From assembly GCA_026387215.1 (NCBI GenBank), contig JAPLMC010000079.1, positions 1 through 8,442 of the forward strand: 8,442 nt of DNA. The letters are read 5' to 3'. The notes under the pieces are model-generated. The model was not told where the DNA came from. It saw only the letters and a program-made list of their open reading frames with translations, and searched no databases. The translations under genes were made by a program, and so were the position numbers. The DNA comes from Candidatus Omnitrophota bacterium. GTDB taxonomy: Bacteria; Omnitrophota; Gorgyraeia; Gorgyraeales; Gorgyraeaceae. Shown here in pieces: positions 6,815 to 8,442 of the stretch; the stretch's first letter is position 1; each line of letters opens with the position of its first letter.

Positions 6815-8442
6815 TTATTTTAATTCATACCATCTTCCAGGCCCAAGCGGGCCCTCTGCCTTTAAAAAACCTTTATCCATAAGATATCTCAAATCCCGAG
6901 CTGCAGTAGGTATTGATATCCTAAATAAATCAGAATATTCTTTCCTCGTAATTTTTCCTGAGGTTTTAATATATTCCAATAATTTAACCTGCCTTTTTGT
7001 AAGTTGTGCGCTCTCTGGCTCTTCTCGTTTTTCAGGCGCGGATTCGATTTTAAATACTTCAGGTTTTGCCAGTGCCCTTAAAGGCATTACAATTATATCT
7101 TTTGCAATCTCAAGTTTATCAACTTGCAGTGAGCGGTCGCAACCGTTCATTACTTTAATGGGTTCTATCTTAATTGCTTCAGACGTGGCTTGCGATGCAA
7201 CAGGCGCAACTTGTACTTTCTTTTTTTCTAACCACGTTGCAGCTATAACATAAAGAGCTGGAATTACAAAAAGTGTCAGAAAAGTGCAAACAGTAAGACC
7301 TCCCATTACAGTTATTGCCATAGGGGCTTGAAGTTCAGAGCCTTCTCCAAGGCCAAGCGCTAGCGGAAGAAGGCCTAAAACCGTAGTAAATGATGTCATC
7401 ATTATCGGCCTGAGCCTGCTTGACCCTGCTTCGCTGACTGCTGTCACAATATCCTTCCCCTCATTCTTAAGAACATTTACTTTATCTATTAAAACTATCC
7501 CGTTATCAACAACAACTCCGCCCAGCGTTATTACGCCCAATATAACCACAACGCTAATAGGTGTATGAGTCAGAAATAAAATCCATGCAACGCCTATCAA
7601 AGATAATGGCAGGGTAAACATGATAATAAAAGGCTGCCAAAATGATTCAAATTCACTCGCCATAATCATATACACCAGTAGCACTGAAAGGATTAGCGCG
7701 AACATTAAACTTAAAAACGATTCTTTCATTTCCTGGTTCTCGCCGGCTAATTGTATTGTAAAATCCTTCTCGATTTGTTTTGCGGCTTGCTTTTTTATAT
7801 CAGCGTACTTGGCCATTATAGAATCTATCGCTTTATTGACATCCCCTATCACCTTATCAAGAGGCCTGCCTGTAACATTTGCGGTCATTAATATTATTCT
7901 CTGCTGATCAAGTCTTTTTATTTCGCTTGTGCCAACTCCATGCGAAATATAAGCAACCTCTGAGAGCGGGATATCTATTCCTAATGGGGAATGTATTAAT
8001 ATATTTCTTACGCTTGAAAGCTTTTTTCTATCCTCAGGTCTTAGTCTTACCTTTATATCTATCTCTCTTCCTTGCTCTTTAAACTTTGTAGCAGTAATAC
8101 CTTTAATAGCAACATGAGCTGCCTGAGCTATAGAGCCTACTGAGAGATTATATAAAGCAGCTTTATCCTTAATAATATTCACTTTTGTTTCTGGGGCCGG
8201 AGGCGCAAGGCTCGTTCTTATGCCATATATGCCTGGTATTTTTGCCAGCTCGAAATGGATTTCTTCGTAAAGTTTTTTTGTAAAACTAAGGTCTTGGCCT
8301 TTTATCTCTATCACTATAGGCGCACTGCCCATCAATGCACTTTTAAAAATACTATCCTGTAAGATATATTCTATTTCTGCGCCTTCTAGATTTTCTTTAT
8401 CTAATTCTTTTTTTAGATTTTGTATTATTTTAGAAGTGCTAA
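6815..8442 (-). CDS. RND efflux permease with C-terminal winged-helix domain (5' end outside window)
   Basis: The C-terminal 541 residues of an inner-membrane RND transporter; the frame stays open to the window edge, so roughly 600 N-terminal residues lie outside. Residue numbers count from that edge. The porter region has a typical MGSAPIVIEIKG strand (about 36-47). Helices 8-12 follow: SVLLVYMIMASEFESFWQPF, then helix 10 with GGVVVDNGIVLID, where Asp312 sits at the position of AcrB Lys940, then RLRPIMMT, whose Arg342 and Thr349 match AcrB Arg971 and Thr978. After helix 12 (ending near 400) comes a linker of about 75 residues (about 405-479), then a winged helix (480-541): LTKRQVKLLEYI, GKITRKEY, recognition-helix-like SIPTAARDLRYLMDKG and a glycine-rich wing before RWYEL. 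This resembles winged helices at the end of Fic and DeoR-like proteins. RND permeases normally end soon after helix 12, so the tail is an unusual fusion. An internal TTG or ATG near 8335 is not the true start, because conserved porter sequence lies upstream. The gene probably forms a pair with the permease that follows it. Confidence 0.93.
   Translation of the reverse strand, partial: STSKIIQNLKKELDKENLEGAEIEYILQDSIFKSALMGSAPIVIEIKGQDLSFTKKLYEEIHFELAKIPGIYGIRTSLAPPAPETKVNIIKDKAALYNLSVGSIAQAAHVAIKGITATKFKEQGREIDIKVRLRPEDRKKLSSVRNILIHSPLGIDIPLSEVAYISHGVGTSEIKRLDQQRIILMTANVTGRPLDKVIGDVNKAIDSIMAKYADIKKQAAKQIEKDFTIQLAGENQEMKESFLSLMFALILSVLLVYMIMASEFESFWQPFIIMFTLPLSLIGVAWILFLTHTPISVVVILGVITLGGVVVDNGIVLIDKVNVLKNEGKDIVTAVSEAGSSRLRPIMMTSFTTVLGLLPLALGLGEGSELQAPMAITVMGGLTVCTFLTLFVIPALYVIAATWLEKKKVQVAPVASQATSEAIKIEPIKVMNGCDRSLQVDKLEIAKDIIVMPLRALAKPEVFKIESAPEKREEPESAQLTKRQVKLLEYIKTSGKITRKEYSDLFRISIPTAARDLRYLMDKGFLKAEGPLGPGRWYELK

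Noticed and set aside
7131..7148. Small palindrome CGGT-CGCA-ACCG inside the first permease gene
   Set aside because: It lies within the linker-coding sequence, has only four perfect pairs (seven with one mismatch) and no context for a regulatory role, so it is probably chance.
8330..8335. Translation start of the upstream RND permease at an internal TTG/ATG
   Set aside because: The frame remains open to the window edge, and the 35 residues upstream fit the RND porter region. No Shine-Dalgarno sequence precedes it, and a start here would leave only half a permease.

Overview
The window is AT-rich bacterial DNA. Every gene I can support lies on the minus strand, so transcription runs from high to low coordinates. 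Two HAE1-type RND efflux permeases suggest a cell with a Gram-negative-style envelope. The codon use and the odd fusion point to a little-studied lineage. Omnitrophota or a similar candidate phylum is only a guess, and nothing here fixes the taxonomy.

In transcription order the window holds five genes. (1) The C-terminal 541 residues of an RND permease (6815-8442, 5' end outside the window), whose cytoplasmic tail carries a winged-helix DNA-binding-like domain. (2) A complete second RND permease of 1065 residues (3569-6766). (3) A 392-residue membrane-anchored coiled-coil protein with a small C-terminal beta-rich domain (2378-3556); its ribosome binding site overlaps the pump gene's stop codon. 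(4) A divergent YchF/OLA1-like P-loop NTPase with a C-terminal TGS-like domain (1301-2308). (5) The first 413 residues of PurH, the enzyme of the last two steps of IMP synthesis, starting at GTG (1-1240, 3' end outside the window).

Genes 1-3 look like one transport unit: a paired RND pump, with an adaptor and outer-membrane channel possibly further upstream, plus a co-translated coiled-coil partner. The YchF-like gene follows after 69 bases and may be in the same transcript. PurH is a housekeeping gene after a 60-base gap that contains a doubled inverted repeat and a weak candidate promoter, so it may be controlled separately. No intergenic stretch exceeds about 70 bases. I saw no tRNA, rRNA, CRISPR array or insertion sequence.

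The most unusual element is the RND permease ending in a winged helix. It would place a putative DNA-binding module on the cytoplasmic face of an efflux pump. The second is the YchF homologue, which has lost the switch I segment but keeps the P-loop and the NxxE nucleotide-specificity motif.
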